From the NCBI RefSeq assembly GCF_034702125.1, contig NC_085859.1, forward strand, positions 9,455,619 to 9,519,618: a stretch of 64,000 bases of DNA. Direction: 5' to 3'. The stretch comes from Engraulis encrasicolus. Its lineage: Eukaryota > Chordata > Actinopteri > Clupeiformes > Engraulidae. Numbering within the stretch: position 1 is the first letter of the stretch; the number at the start of each line of letters is the position of its first letter. Shown here piece by piece: positions 11,676-23,756 of the stretch. The notes below the pieces were generated by a model. The model ran no database searches, had not been told where the DNA came from, and was given only the letters and a program-made list of their open reading frames with translations. Both the position numbers and the translations under genes were made by a program.

Positions 11676-12417
11676 TTACTGACGCCCGCGCGTGAGGATA
11701 GTGGTTTAATGGTTGGTGTACAAACTGCAATGACTAACAAACTGTCTTAAATAACAGTTAAAGGCCAATGTATAATCCAGAGTGAACTCTAACAGTGAGT
11801 AAACAACTAAAAGTGTGTCAAGCAAATTTCATAACTGAAACCTTGCTACAAAGTGTAAATTACAAATGTGCGCTAGTTAATTAATTAGCACAGTAAATTA
11901 AATTTGGTTACAGTTAATTAATGACAAGTGTTAATTCCTGTAGAACTGATTAATATTTGCATATTAATTAGGAATAGAATTAGATTAAATTCTAATCTAC
12001 CTCATTGAAATCCAGTATTAGTTACGCCTAAAGTGAATTACCAAGACACTCGAATTAATTGATTTAAATTCAAGTTTGATTTCTAACCTAATTAATTGAC
12101 AACTAGTATTGATTTCTCGTAACGCTCTGTGATACTCGAGGTCCAATGAATTACCGCGTTAGACAACATTCTGACTGAATTAATTAATGTTAGTATTAAC
12201 TTCCCATGGGAAACCAATTACTATTCGATTAATTAATTGTAGGGTCAGATAACGATCTTAGCGTAATTGATTAACAAACCCGTACGCTTAGCGACAAGAT
12301 AATTAGTACTGCGCAGGGTAACTATTCAACAATTAGATTAGCCAAATCTAATGAGTCAATTGTTTACCCCGAAATTAGTCTAAACCTGCAAAACAAGTGT
12401 TTAGCCGGCCACTAAGA
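11676..12417 (+). other. AT-rich leader of the LTR element
   Basis: About 740 bp between the LTR and the first ORF, dense in TTAATTAA-type words. No ORF and no recognised tRNA primer-binding site (no TGG-initiated match directly after the LTR). It begins TTACTGACGCC, resembling the start of the two preceding hairpin units. It could act as an untranslated leader or packaging region. Confidence 0.6.
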
Positions 12418-13620
12418 ATGGCACCCTCATACTCCCTAGGCACGGAGCTCAGTGACTCAGTCACGGGACTAGTCAACACTCCCTCTGCCGTTCAAGAGAT
12501 GGTTAACACCCTTAGCGAAAGAGAATGCAAACAGGCCATTGCCATCACAATGGACAAAATGGCCGACCCTAGTAGAGTCACTAGTGTAGAAGGAAAGCTA
12601 CAGCTACTCACTTTACTTCGCGCCCTGCGGGCGGAGCTGGAACACAAGCGGCATGTGTCCACCAGCGTTTATAGGTTTAGAGAACTCCCCACTGCCCAGG
12701 AGAACCTAACCTACCAGGGTGTCGCTGACGAGCCCCACCCTCTGGAGCCTTGCAACGAGCCCACGTGGGCCTTGCCAATGCCTCCAGTTTCCCCTGAATT
12801 GTTAGAAGAGAAAACAGTTAGGGTAGACCCAGCCTCTGTTAGCAAGCTGGTAGCAGCTGCAAAAGCTGATCAGGGGGGCGCCAGAGAGCCTACCCCCCAG
12901 GAGCCTTGCGAGGAACCAGAGATGGTTCAAGCAATGCATCCAGACACTCCCCTAGTGCTAACTCCTCTTCAGTCCGAGTCCAGCTTACCCACTGCAAGAG
13001 ATTACCCTAGGGAGAGTCAGCCCGAGTTCTATGCAGCAGAGATGAAGCCGTGCTATATCCTGTGGGACATCGAACCCCTAGTAAGGTTTGAAGGAAGGGA
13101 CACCCTAAGTGCTCGCCAACCTCTGCCTTTCGACCCTCTCTTTGACCTCGCACCCATAGCATGGGGCGAGGGGGGAGACACCATAAGTGCTTCCACGGCC
13201 CTATCCCCTAGCACTCCTGTGACTCCGTGTCACCCAGTCTTAAACTCACCAGGAGATGAGAGAGATTTGCTGACACCAGAGCCCAAAGAAGTCTTAGGCC
13301 ATAGGCCAGCGCTTTCCCAAGATCAGCGCCATGATCCACAGTGGGCCACGCCCACACTGATCCCAACTTTCCACCAACAGGAACGAATTCTTTGTGTTGA
13401 GCCCAACACAGACGCCCTTGCCCATACTGAGGTATGGCGGCCCCTAGAGGGCCTCGATCTTACTGCATCCTGCTCCCAGGCGAGCTGCAGCATCCCGGAT
13501 CCAGCTATCTCCAACAGGCGTCTTCCTCAACCACAACTCGCTCACCGAGCTTCCATCGTTCCCTTTGGGTGCAGTCGTACCGACCAGGTACCACTTTCCG
13601 CTAGCCAAGGAGGTCGCTAG
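12418..13620 (+). CDS. LTR-element ORF1, unrecognised protein (400 aa)
   Basis: The ATG at 12418 is chosen because it has a strong vertebrate start context (A at -3, G at +4) and is the first ATG after the leader; a GTG seven codons upstream is less likely. The predicted protein has a short, probably helical N-terminal part (about residues 8-70, with charged and Leu-rich segments such as KLQLLTLLRALRAELEHK). A long Pro/Glu/Ser/Thr-rich region follows, with weak internal repetition: EPCNEP and EPCEEP, then GRDTLSA and GGDTISA. There is no CCHC knuckle, protease motif, signal peptide or membrane segment. Its position fits a gag-like slot, but no sequence feature proves that. It overlaps ORF2, in the next frame, by about 170 nt. 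Confidence 0.6.
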   Translation: MAPSYSLGTELSDSVTGLVNTPSAVQEMVNTLSERECKQAIAITMDKMADPSRVTSVEGKLQLLTLLRALRAELEHKRHVSTSVYRFRELPTAQENLTYQGVADEPHPLEPCNEPTWALPMPPVSPELLEEKTVRVDPASVSKLVAAAKADQGGAREPTPQEPCEEPEMVQAMHPDTPLVLTPLQSESSLPTARDYPRESQPEFYAAEMKPCYILWDIEPLVRFEGRDTLSARQPLPFDPLFDLAPIAWGEGGDTISASTALSPSTPVTPCHPVLNSPGDERDLLTPEPKEVLGHRPALSQDQRHDPQWATPTLIPTFHQQERILCVEPNTDALAHTEVWRPLEGLDLTASCSQASCSIPDPAISNRRLPQPQLAHRASIVPFGCSRTDQVPLSASQGGR

Positions 13621-16177
13621 CAATAGCACCTCCACTCTTAGCACCCTGCTAGCATTCTTGGCTAAGAAACCCGCCATTAGCCAGACTTCCTTCGACACCA
13701 TGTGTCATGGCTTTCCTCCTCCTGCCTTCATACAGAAGAATCTCCGTCTTCTGTCAGCTCAGCAACCGCCGACCATCCGCAGGAGAGAGTTTCTCCATTC
13801 TTTAAGTGTCATTCCCGGACTCCCTGACCTCTCGGTCGTCGGAGCTGACACTTTGGTCAGGCTGAGAGCCCAGCTGACCCTGAACATCCAGGACACCGGT
13901 ACCCGTACCGATCCAGTTCAACACCCATTCCAGGTTGACTTTGAAGCAACTCGTTCCAGACGAAAGCTTCCCCAGACTTGTCATGTTGCTAGCAACTTTG
14001 ACATAGCCCTTCTAGCTAGCACAGCTAGCTTCCCTCTTCAGTTGGCTCTCCCCGAAGACCAACTAAGTCTTAGCTCCCAAGCATTCTTTCAACCTGTCAA
14101 GCCATTCTTGGAGCCAGAGTTAGCAGTGTTCGCGAACACGCTACTCAAAGAGCCCCACCATTCAGCTTACCTTCTGGCACCAGACCTGACGCGACATGAC
14201 CCCACGGTCTCATGCCGTCAGCCACCAGACGTCCAGCTGAACCCAACGTTCCAGGACTTTGAGCTCACCATTCCAGCCATCGGTGAACTCCCACCGTTGG
14301 ACAACCACTTCGACTGTCCGGAACATTTCTTGGCCATTTTCCCTTCTCACATGGTTCACTCGGAACCCCAAGACACGCTTCAGGACGAACGCAGTGTCAT
14401 GGCGGAATCCGACACACCAGAGCACGAGCTGGTGCGCACTTTTGCCCTGCAAACGAGCAACCCGGTTCCTGCAATCCATGTGTCCGACTCAGCGTTATTT
14501 GAACCACATCCAGGCTTCGAACAGGAAGTTCCTTTTCAGCTTGCAGAAGCTGACAGCCTGAGTGTGGACGACACAGGACAACAGCCGCCCGAGCTGTTCT
14601 CCCACTTAACAGCAGTCTTATTCCCGGACTTGAACAACCATCACCTCCAAGACTGCCATGCCACCCGGATCACGACCGGCCCGGATGCTTCACCATCGTT
14701 CTTGCGACAAAGTAAAACTTTGTTAGGTGTCCACCGTCCGATCCCAGAAACGCTGAACACTCTGCTTGAGAAGCAGAGCAACGTGGAGTGTAATCAGAGT
14801 TACGACTCCCTCTTGTGGCCCATCTTTAAACTCAACGATCATTGGTGCCCCACCACCGATCACTGGCGATTGAGCAATCAAGAGCCTTTATCGGGGTGGT
14901 CCATGGCTCATCTGAGCGAAGAGCTCATCCAAGCAAAGGACACCAGGTCCTTTGTCTCCGCCAAGGTACCAAGTAGCTTCCGGATCTTGCGGGTCGATTC
15001 CGCGGACCAGCACGAGCTGGCCCTTTCCGTCAGAGACAACCTACTGACATCTAACCAACGCCCGTTTGGTTATTCCAACTTCCCCGCTGAATTCAACATC
15101 TCCTTACACACAGCCGTGTGTATCGAAGAACATTCGGACCGGACAAACGCCTTCCAAGTCGTCCAAGCCCTGTCCAACCAATCCCGGAGCTCTTCGAGAG
15201 TCTGCAACGACTCCAGACAGTTTTCTGAGGTCTACACTAGGAGCGTAGGACCGCTACGTCAACTTCCTTGGAAGGACCGAGCCTTCCAACTAAGTAGCCC
15301 TCAAGGACTTGCTTTCAAGGAGACAAAGCAGCCGCTTTGCTCCGTTCCTTGTCTGGCACGCCCAGACACAAGCAAATTCTTTCTGTCGGAGACCAGAGTC
15401 TCCCACCACCGCCTTAGCACCTCACTCTCGTCACGGTACAACACTGAGGTGAAGTACTTGCCGAGCCACCAGATGGTGCTAGCCACGGACTTCGCGGAGT
15501 GCCAACACCGCGAGTGCAAGTCTGTCTCGGCTGAAGCCGAGATCGTAGCCACGCCTCCTCCTTCGTCTAAGCCGTCCCAGGCTTATGACCACTGTCTGCG
15601 TCCCGCATTCCAGCATGCAAACCACTGTAGAGACAGTGACTTGTCGTTTAGAGCAGAAGAACAGCTTCACCTAAAGACCCACTCAGAAACGCAGCCAGGA
15701 GAAGAGCGCACAGGCCTCAGAGGCCTCTCCCTTCAGCACCTCCAGACGAGTGTGCATGACTCAGTAACTTTGTGGCGTCCACGGACTCCCTGGTCACTGA
15801 AAGAGATGCGACATGTCGCACAACTGACCTGGCAATCATCCGCTAGACCTGCAGACAGGTCCAGCGACGAAAACAGATCTCCATTCGGATGTCCAGGAGA
15901 AGACGCCCCGCCCAGGGTGTCCGCTCTCCAACATCCTTCATCGGGCCTCCCGATGCTAAATCGCCACCGTCCACAACGCCAGGATCAGCAGAACACGGCG
16001 AGGGGGGAGCCCGAGCTCCGCCCCAGAGAGCAGGCCACTGCTCCTCAGTCTAGTGAACCTAGTTCAATCCCAACTGGTGTGACCAACCTCTCCAAGGGGG
16101 GTGGGCCTAGTCCACGCTCCATCACCTGGGGAAGGGGGGTGAGCATTCGAACACTAAGCCTGGCCCGGCCAGACTAA
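13448..16177 (+). CDS. LTR-element ORF2, unrecognised protein (up to about 909 codons)
   Basis: The frame is open from 13448 to the TAA at 16175-16177. It is +1 relative to ORF1. Its first in-frame ATG is only at 13700, beyond the ORF1 stop. Expression as an extension of ORF1 by +1 frameshifting, or an ancestral single ORF broken by an indel, are both possible. The protein is rich in Pro, Ser, His and Gln, with repeated aromatic/acidic patches. No YxDD, DTG/DSG, HHCC integrase, RNase H or zinc-knuckle motif is visible anywhere. There are no introns or membrane segments. Staying open this long in a GC-balanced coding style argues for selection until recently. I do not recognise the family. Confidence 0.6.
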   Translation, partial: RASILLHPAPRRAAASRIQLSPTGVFLNHNSLTELPSFPLGAVVPTRYHFPLAKEVASNSTSTLSTLLAFLAKKPAISQTSFDTMCHGFPPPAFIQKNLRLLSAQQPPTIRRREFLHSLSVIPGLPDLSVVGADTLVRLRAQLTLNIQDTGTRTDPVQHPFQVDFEATRSRRKLPQTCHVASNFDIALLASTASFPLQLALPEDQLSLSSQAFFQPVKPFLEPELAVFANTLLKEPHHSAYLLAPDLTRHDPTVSCRQPPDVQLNPTFQDFELTIPAIGELPPLDNHFDCPEHFLAIFPSHMVHSEPQDTLQDERSVMAESDTPEHELVRTFALQTSNPVPAIHVSDSALFEPHPGFEQEVPFQLAEADSLSVDDTGQQPPELFSHLTAVLFPDLNNHHLQDCHATRITTGPDASPSFLRQSKTLLGVHRPIPETLNTLLEKQSNVECNQSYDSLLWPIFKLNDHWCPTTDHWRLSNQEPLSGWSMAHLSEELIQAKDTRSFVSAKVPSSFRILRVDSADQHELALSVRDNLLTSNQRPFGYSNFPAEFNISLHTAVCIEEHSDRTNAFQVVQALSNQSRSSSRVCNDSRQFSEVYTRSVGPLRQLPWKDRAFQLSSPQGLAFKETKQPLCSVPCLARPDTSKFFLSETRVSHHRLSTSLSSRYNTEVKYLPSHQMVLATDFAECQHRECKSVSAEAEIVATPPPSSKPSQAYDHCLRPAFQHANHCRDSDLSFRAEEQLHLKTHSETQPGEERTGLRGLSLQHLQTSVHDSVTLWRPRTPWSLKEMRHVAQLTWQSSARPADRSSDENRSPFGCPGEDAPPRVSALQHPSSGLPMLNRHRPQRQDQQNTARGEPELRPREQATAPQSSEPSSIPTGVTNLSKGGGPSPRSITWGRGVSIRTLSLARPD

Positions 16178-17530
16178 AACATAGGTCTTAAAAGCACAAG
16201 TACTCGGACAGACCCCCGGTAACCGAAACTCGCTCCAAAAGCCTCTCGTACTCATAACTATGTAACTCTCGCTCACCGTTAACACGCGTTCTACGCTAGT
16301 CAATCACACCTTGCATGCCATAGACGTATTAGCCTCATGATAAACTTAGTGAAGTATGTTTCTCTGTAATTAGACACCTAATGCACCCTCTCAACACGCT
16401 TAGTGGAATTAAAATACCCCGTATTTGATCCCTTGTAGCATGGTTGACAACATACTTTGGTCTAAGACCCACACTAACGTTTACTCATTGCAGAATCACC
16501 TGGTCTATAGTCTCGGCATAGTTGTTATCCTCAATTTGTCAATCTGAAACCTAGAAATAGGATTCCTTCTCAATTTACCAGCATTGAGTGACAAATCTTT
16601 TCAGAATCAAGTCGGTCTTCTATGTAGGTTTCTGGCACAACGTACACGTACGTCTAGACTCCTCCTATCATAGCCTATGACAATCCCTCACTCTACCTCA
16701 TTTCTTCCTCCTGCACCTCTACTTTAAACCCACTGGGTCAATCCCAGCTATCCTTTGTTAGAGACGCGCCGTCTCTGCGGACTGTCGACAGTCCCTGTTC
16801 AAGAGCGTGCACCCAACTGTCTAAGGACAAACCACAGAAATTAGAGTAGCATGAAGGGATAATCGTTAGCTAACCAACACACCACAGACCGAGATTCTGA
16901 CACCATGTGACCACCATAACACAGTCACTACACTGCATTTCCATGGGACTTCCAGTTAGCGACTAGGTTATCGCTGTTCACACTCACCTCATTCAGTCAC
17001 ATACTGATACTGCACTTCACAATCACATACTGATACTACACCTCACAGTTGCACAATGATACTACACCTGACACTACACTGCAAAATTGGACCACCCGGT
17101 CTGCGCGCCTGAGAGCCTTGACCGCACCCAAGTCCAACTCCACTGGGGACTGTGTCTCCATTAACCTTCCTAAGGGTAGGCTTGCTAACACGCTGACTAA
17201 CCCTTTCCTTTCCTCTCCTTTTTCATTGATTTTTCTTTGATTTTGGTTTGCTGTGTAAAATGTCATATGTAGTTAGTTAGGTAGCTTTATTTACAGTCAT
17301 CATGCCCAGATGCCTTCGTAGCATTGCCCAGATGCCACTGTGAACTCTATGAACTGTGAACTGTATGAACTTTGAATTGCATGGACTGTTTCTCAAAGAC
17401 TTTTTCCAGAAGGATCTTTCGGATTACCTTTTCGGACTACCTCACTTTGGATCACTCCTATGGACTGCGACTCGTGGCAGAAACGCACTACAGACCCACA
17501 GGGGGCCCATTCCATTCACCACCAGTGCGT
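16178..17530 (+). other. 3' untranslated internal region of the LTR element
   Basis: About 1.35 kb between ORF2 and the polypurine tract. No ORF of note and no domain is recognised. Short repeats of CACTTCACAATCACATACTG type occur at 16990-17070. It is non-coding as far as I can see. Confidence 0.6.
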
Positions 17531-17540
17531 CGGGGGGAGA
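17531..17540 (+). promoter_or_regulatory. Polypurine tract
   Basis: CGGGGGGAGA sits immediately upstream of the TG that opens the right LTR, the expected place and composition of the plus-strand primer. Confidence 0.8.
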
Positions 17541-19389
17541 TGTAGGTACAATTCCTGCCACTTCTCTACGCAGAGAAAACTCATGACAAAAAATATGAGA
17601 ATCATGTGACTCAAACTGATGATGATTGAGACGAAGGTCATCAATAATCATTAGTAAAAGAGTTACTTCCCCTCTGACCACCAAATGGCTGGCCCAGGGT
17701 CCCTGCCATGTTGTTCTCAGTCCTCCTCCTTTAGGAGGCGCTGTGACTAAAGCCCCATTCACCATCACCTGGTTATCAGTGACCTTTGATAACCCATTGT
17801 CTTGCCCCAAGACCCTCACTCTAGTTTTGACTGCGGGACAGACGAGACGCATAGAGCAACTTGCGCATCATTTTGGACGAAGTATTGTTTGATATCTGGC
17901 CGAATAACAAACATAGACTGCTTAGTTCATCTTACACACACTTTGCAAAGAATTCCTCACTTCAAGTCTAAGACCTTGCCTGGACATATCTTAAGACTTT
18001 CATCCGGACACTGTGAACTAAAGGCGAGTTCACTGCGAGAAAATATCCACGCACGCCTCCGTGGAACAAACTTCTCGCATTCGAGATTCAACCGAAGAAT
18101 CTCGAAGCCGCAACAAAGAAAGACTTTTGCACCCCCCAAAACTCTCGAGGACGAGAGAAACGTGGACTGCAATCCCCATTTCCAGACGGACGTACCGAGC
18201 CTTTGGAAACTGGATCCTCCTCTTCATCTCACACAGTAGGCACTGGGCATAGCTTATGTACTGAGATAGATGTGTTTTTGAACTATGACTTGAGTTATTT
18301 TTCATGTGCACATGTTTATTTGCATTTCTCCTGCTTCTCTGTCTATCCTTCTTCTTAGCTTAGGTTCCCCTCTGCTAACCCATTCTGTATTACTGGCTAC
18401 TAAGCCTAGCGACCCCGCTTGTGGCGTTCGCACGGAATAGTTCAAGTATTGATTTAACCATCAATATTCGGAACTCTCCGAGGACCGTCATAGCGCGGCC
18501 GTTTCGCCGACTAGTCCAGAAATACGCGCTGCGCCTTTTGTTGTAACTGGCCATAGCAGGCCCTTGGTTAGCAACGCAACGCTAACCATTTGTTTACACA
18601 GACACGCATAGCTACTAGAGTTCCATCTCTCTTTCCCTTCTCTCTCTATCTCTCTCCCTCTCTCTCTCGTTCTTTCACTCTCTCCCTTTCGAAATACTTG
18701 ATTCTCAGAACCCTCCGAGCATTTCGGTACTCTTTTATACACTTTGAGTGCATAAACTGTTGTAAACCATTCTCGGAGCGCTCTGCAAGTTAGCCATTAG
18801 CCAAGTTGGGCTTGCAGCGCCTACACAAGCACGCTGAAACCCCACTTCCTGTAGTTTTACAACTCGTAATGGCTGCGTAGACGGCAACGTCTCCCACTTG
18901 CTATTTCTTTTATTTCGTTTTCTTTCTCTCCCTGTTCTACTCGGACTTGTTATCGTTAATTCCAGAACCCTTTGATACATTCGCGCGTCCACTAAGGGAC
19001 TTGAAGCGCCTGAAACCACACGGTTTACTTGCTACATAGCTGCTAGCTATCCCTATTGTTCACGGTTCTGATGCTAACGTTAACCTAGCCGAGAGGACGC
19101 TATCGTTGCCCAGCAACAGACACACACATAGTAATCAGCGCGAGTCCCTCCCACTGACTACTACTCTCTCTCATTCCCTTTCATTTCTCTCTCCATTCCA
19201 CAAGGAATTGTGTGCATTTATTACAGAAACCTAGACATTGTTGTAGACCCTTTGGGCCCTGCCTAATCGACATTAGGCCTTTGCTAAGCAGCTACTTATC
19301 AGTAGCCTTTCCATTGTCTATGGTTTCTGTAGCTAATGCTAGTTTAGCCAACCACACACACGTGGTAGCCTATAGCAACCAGACCCCTG

Positions 19390-19426
<37 letters not shown>

Positions 19427-19563
19427 CTGAAAGCCTGTTCCCTTCTTCTTTCTTTTCCCCTCTTTTATTTCTTTCTTGTTTTATATTATTGTGCCTTAAT
19501 TTTGTTATTATTCCATTTAACCGACTTTGAATGTAATGCATTTTATTAGATTACCTAGTAGTT

Positions 19564-19569
19564 AATAAA
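19564..19569 (+). promoter_or_regulatory. Poly(A) signal in right LTR
   Basis: AATAAA followed by TG-rich sequence. It probably ends retrotransposon transcripts. Confidence 0.55.
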
Positions 19570-19989
19570 AGTAAATCATTTGATTGCATTTTGTTGTCCT
19601 TGTTACTTTGTACACCCAACCAACCTACTATTAGAACTTTGCCTTCAGATCAACCTTTGTGCTTGTGTAACCCAGCTGATCACAGAGAATAGGTCTCATA
19701 CTCTCATTGTTCACTGTGCCCCGCTGAGTAACCCCAGTACAAAACTTATTATTAATTCTGTGTTTAGCAATTTATTGTTGAATATTGTGATTGATAATCC
19801 AAGGATTTTATGAGACGGTCCTTAAATTACATTTTTAATTAATTTGTTTATTAATATTAATTAATTCATAATTAATTAAATTCCCAAACGAGATTTTACC
19901 TTCAATTCCTGGTATAGCCGCATGAGGAGTAAATCCACACGCAGCTTCCCATACATTAACGTAACTTAAATTACACTACTGGTGCGACC

Positions 19990-20015
19990 CGTGTAAGAAT
20001 TCCGATTCTTACGCG
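19990..20015 (+). other. LTR stem-loop 1 (right LTR)
   Basis: The same 11-pair stem and TCCG loop as 11585-11610. Confidence 0.65.
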
Positions 20016-20042
20016 ACTGTACCTACATTACGTGGTGCGTAA

Positions 20043-20068
20043 CGTGTGAGAATTCCGATTCTCACGCG
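20043..20068 (+). other. LTR stem-loop 2 (right LTR)
   Basis: The same as 11638-11663, with the G-C core pair in place of A-T. Confidence 0.65.
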
Positions 20069-20517
20069 GCTACCCCTACAGCCTCCAGTCTTGTGCTTCA
20101 GGGGCGCCCCTCCTCCCGTTAACAAAACAAAAAGGTTTTCCTCAAAGCAGTGTATAGTGAAGTTCAACCAAGTTTTTTATTTTATTTAATTTTTTTTTAT
20201 ACAAATGACCTCATCATAAACCTCCTAATGTCAAGTTGATCTCATCACAACCATGCCAACGCCCTGAGTATTAAAAAAATGAAATAATCTCCTACCATTT
20301 GCAACTGAGCCTATTCAGAAACACTAGTATAGTGCCTTAATTGCAAATGAGAAACTAACGTCTGAATGTTTCTGCAAAGATACTGAATAAAAACTTGTCG
20401 TATTGAGATGTCACCGATGCCGTCCAGCTCTCCACCACATGGACGGGAGCCAGAGGAAACAACTGCAGTAGAGACGTAGATTTGCACTCTATTGCAGCAG
20501 AGATACAGATGGCACTT

Positions 20518-20662
20518 TTGGGGAAAGGTGGAGTCGAGAACACTGGGGTTTGTCCATAAGCACATGGGGAATATTGGGATTTGTCCATAGGTACATGGGG
20601 GAACATTGGGATTTGTCCATATAGTGTTTGTCCATAGGCACATGGGGGAACATTGGGATTTG
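20518..20662. repeat. 36-bp tandem array, about 4 units
   Basis: Units contain GTCCATAGGTACATGGGGG followed by AACATTGGGATTT, with one unit partly deleted. Confidence 0.8.
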
Positions 20663-20665
20663 TAC

Positions 20666-20885
20666 AAACCCCAACTCCGATGAAGTTGGGACGTTTGGTA
20701 AACAGTGAATAAAATCAAAATGCTATCATTTTCAAAACATTCAATCTATTCATTAGATGGAGAATAGTGAAAAGACAACATATTAAGTGTTAAAACCGAG
20801 AAAAAATATTGTTTTGGGGGACATATGTACTCATTTTTAATTTGATAAATCCAACACGTCTCAAAAGAGTTGGGACGGGGACAAT
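20666..20885 (+). mobile_element. Truncated TA-flanked MITE-like element, single left end
   Basis: Starts TACAAACCCCAACTCC and continues AAGTTGGGACG. It is related to the arms of the element at 38083-39505 (shared AATAAAATCAAAATGCT and CATTTTCAAAACATTCAAT). It stops near AAGAGTTGGGACGGGG without the matching opposite end. Confidence 0.6.
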
Positions 20886-21322
20886 AAATGGCAGCAAATG
20901 TCGAGGAAGACTAAAAACAAAACAAAAGACAACACATAACAGTTAAATACATTAACCGATTGATGAATTTATATAAAAAACAGTATATTCATTTAAGCTT
21001 ACAACAAGCAGGTAATTCATGTGGATGGAAGGAGATATGGCAGCTAAAATTGTTTTAAGCATTCCACCAGTCTTACTTTACATTGCTTGTCAACCTAAGC
21101 AAGTATTATCAGGTGGGTGTTAGTGAGTAGTGAGTAGGCTACTAACAGCTACTTTACTGGATTTCATTGCTTGGCATACTTGGCTAATGTTAGCATGCTA
21201 ACTAGCGATTTCTCAGATCAAAAACAAAGCTCTTTTTCTCTCTAATTCCAAATAGTAACCTCACAACTATTAGGCTTTCCATAATCACAAACGGTTGCTG
21301 ATTAAATCACATAGTTCCAAAA

Positions 21323-21712
21323 CACCCTCTGCAACTCCTGCATCATGCAATGAGTGGTTTAATGAGAACATAACAATTCTTCACCCAGCATAGCTTCACT
21401 GCTGTTTGCGCTTGCCCTCTCTGTCTCTCGAGTGTCTCTCGAGTGAGTCTCCAAATTCAAATTCCGCCCCCTTTCTCAGGACTGTCTGTTTATTGGTTCA
21501 CAGACATCCCAGAGACAGTTGAAAGCGATATTACTATTGGCTGAGGGGCGTTTTGCCATGAGGAGCGCTTTTGCCACGCTTTGTTGATTGCGACTTCATA
21601 AAAAAAAGTCCATATCGCAAAATTACGCATCGGAGAGCGCCATTTCGGCGCTCCTTCTTCACATGGCGCTCTAGGCGACCGCCTAGCCGGCCTATGCTTA
21701 AAACCGGCCCTG
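21323..21712 (-). mobile_element. hAT-type MITE end, copy 1
   Basis: About 390 bp repeated at 21951-22337. On the minus strand it begins CAGGGCCGGTTTTAAGCATA, a hAT-like terminus. It contains the AGGCGGTCGCCTAG palindrome. The opposite end is not identified. Confidence 0.55.
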
Positions 21713-21950
21713 GATAAATGTATGTCATTTGACTCGGTTTTGCATTATTATGGATGCATTTCTAATCTTGACATTCTAATGGACAATCTGTGCGAGTTTC
21801 AAAATGCGTTTTTATGTAACATGGGAGTAAAATGTGTTAACAGTAGGCCTACGCCCGTCTGGGATTTGTTAGCTAGTCCGCTAGTTAGCTAGCAAGTAAG
21901 TAATAGATATTAGAATCGATCTGTCTCAATGGCCCAAGCATAAACAAAGA

Positions 21951-22440
<490 letters not shown>

Positions 22441-23246
22441 TGATTGGTAATGTATTCCTGGCACCCTTGGTTTTTGCAGGGTGTAAATGACTGTACTCTT
22501 ACTACTGTACAGAATCCATATTGAAAATACAAAGCATTTAGGATTTGTGACTTGTGGTTAAGATGTCAAGATACCACCCCAACCCCACCCCCTCCATTCT
22601 CTGTTCTCTAGGCAACTGCATTGTACTCAGCTGTCCCTTCAAAGGAGTTACTACGATTATGTGATTCTCATGTGTGAGTGTTTATAAAATAATTCCGTTT
22701 CCAAGCTTTTGAGTATTTAAAAAAAATCTGCTTTATTGAGTCATTATATTATTACATACATGAAAACCAATCTTTGAAACCAATTTACATATTAAAGAGC
22801 ATCCCATTATCATGTGTGCAATAATTGCACACACATCCACCTCACCCATTTCCCGTGTTCCCAACTCCCCTAACAAATGCCACTGCATTACAAGCACAAT
22901 TCCTTCATTACACTCTCATTTCAGTTTTAAAACACAGTCTTTTCAAAATACTACACACAAATCTCTGGATTAGGCACCATTTTTCTGATGGAACACACTG
23001 TCATTCGAAATACTGAAATCAATTACTGTACTATGTGCACTTCCTCATCACATGGGCATACTCCTTTCATACCTGTTTACAATCAGCCAAGATCATCCCA
23101 TAAGGACACACAGTGCATACTGATGAAGACATGAGTGGAAGCAGTGAGTGCACAATTTTTTTTTTAGTTTTTAGTTTTTGAATGCTAAAATAGGCCTATG
23201 TAATAAAATAAATCATGTTCATGTGGTTACAGAATATTTTACAGTA

Positions 23247-23377
23247 GTATATTTTTTGGACATTTAGACATTTGAGAGAGAGAGACAGGGAAGGGTCGGC
23301 AAATGATCCGCGTCAGAATTGAACCCGCGTCGGCCCCGTAGTAGACAAGTGTCCTACCATTATGCCACAGTAGGGCC
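23247..23377 (-). mobile_element. tRNA-derived SINE, partial
   Basis: The minus strand has a tRNA-like head with a B-box-like GGGTTCAATTCTGAC. It is flanked by an 11-bp duplication ATTTTACAGTA (23236-23246, 23378-23388). Confidence 0.7.
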
Positions 23378-23583
23378 ATTTTACAGTAATTTAGTGCAAC
23401 TTTTTTCAGTGTCAGAAAAACATGTAAAATAGGCTAAATTTGTTCTGTGCTCTGAGTCTAAAAACAATATTCCATTATTTTAGAACAGAAATATACCATC
23501 CGTAGTAAGTGGAAAAGTGGAAACAACAAGGAATAAGGTCTATGGTAGGTCATGCGGAGTATAGTGTTCTACCATATGCACAT

Positions 23584-23756
23584 TAAAAGATTTCTTTTTC
23601 GACTTTACTGATGACAGGACAGTATGAAAGGGGGACAGGAAGCGAATGGGGAGAGAGATGGGGAAGTGTGTCAAATGACCCAGGCCGGGAATCGAACCCG
23701 GGTTGGCCGCATGGCAGACAAGTGCCCTACTTGTTGGCCACGGCAGGGCCACCCTG
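23584..23756 (-). mobile_element. tRNA-derived SINE
   Basis: The minus strand reads a tRNA-like head (GTGGCCAACAAGTAGGGCAC, then GGGTTCGATTCCCGGCC as B box) followed by a conserved tail and an A/T-rich end. The flanks share TGCACATT (23576-23583, 23757-23764). Confidence 0.75.

Larger units (their letters stand above)
17541..20080 (+). repeat. Right LTR (uninterrupted, 2,540 bp)
   Basis: Starts TGTAGGTACA and ends CCCCTACA. It is the intact template for the left LTR and shows the pre-insertion state of the LINE/foldback site (CATTGTCTATGG, 19313-19324) and of the hAT site. It contains a CT-rich stretch (18625-18690), a CA run (19393-19424), a poly(A) signal, an AT-rich region and the two stem-loops. 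Confidence 0.92.

Noticed and set aside
12418..16177. Calling the retrotransposon ORFs gag and pol
   Set aside because: Position fits, but no CCHC, protease, RT, RNase H or integrase motif could be found, so no function is assigned.
23584..23756. tRNA gene
   Set aside because: A and B boxes are present, but the tail, A/T-rich end and target duplications show tRNA-derived SINEs here and at 23247, 26161 and 36813.
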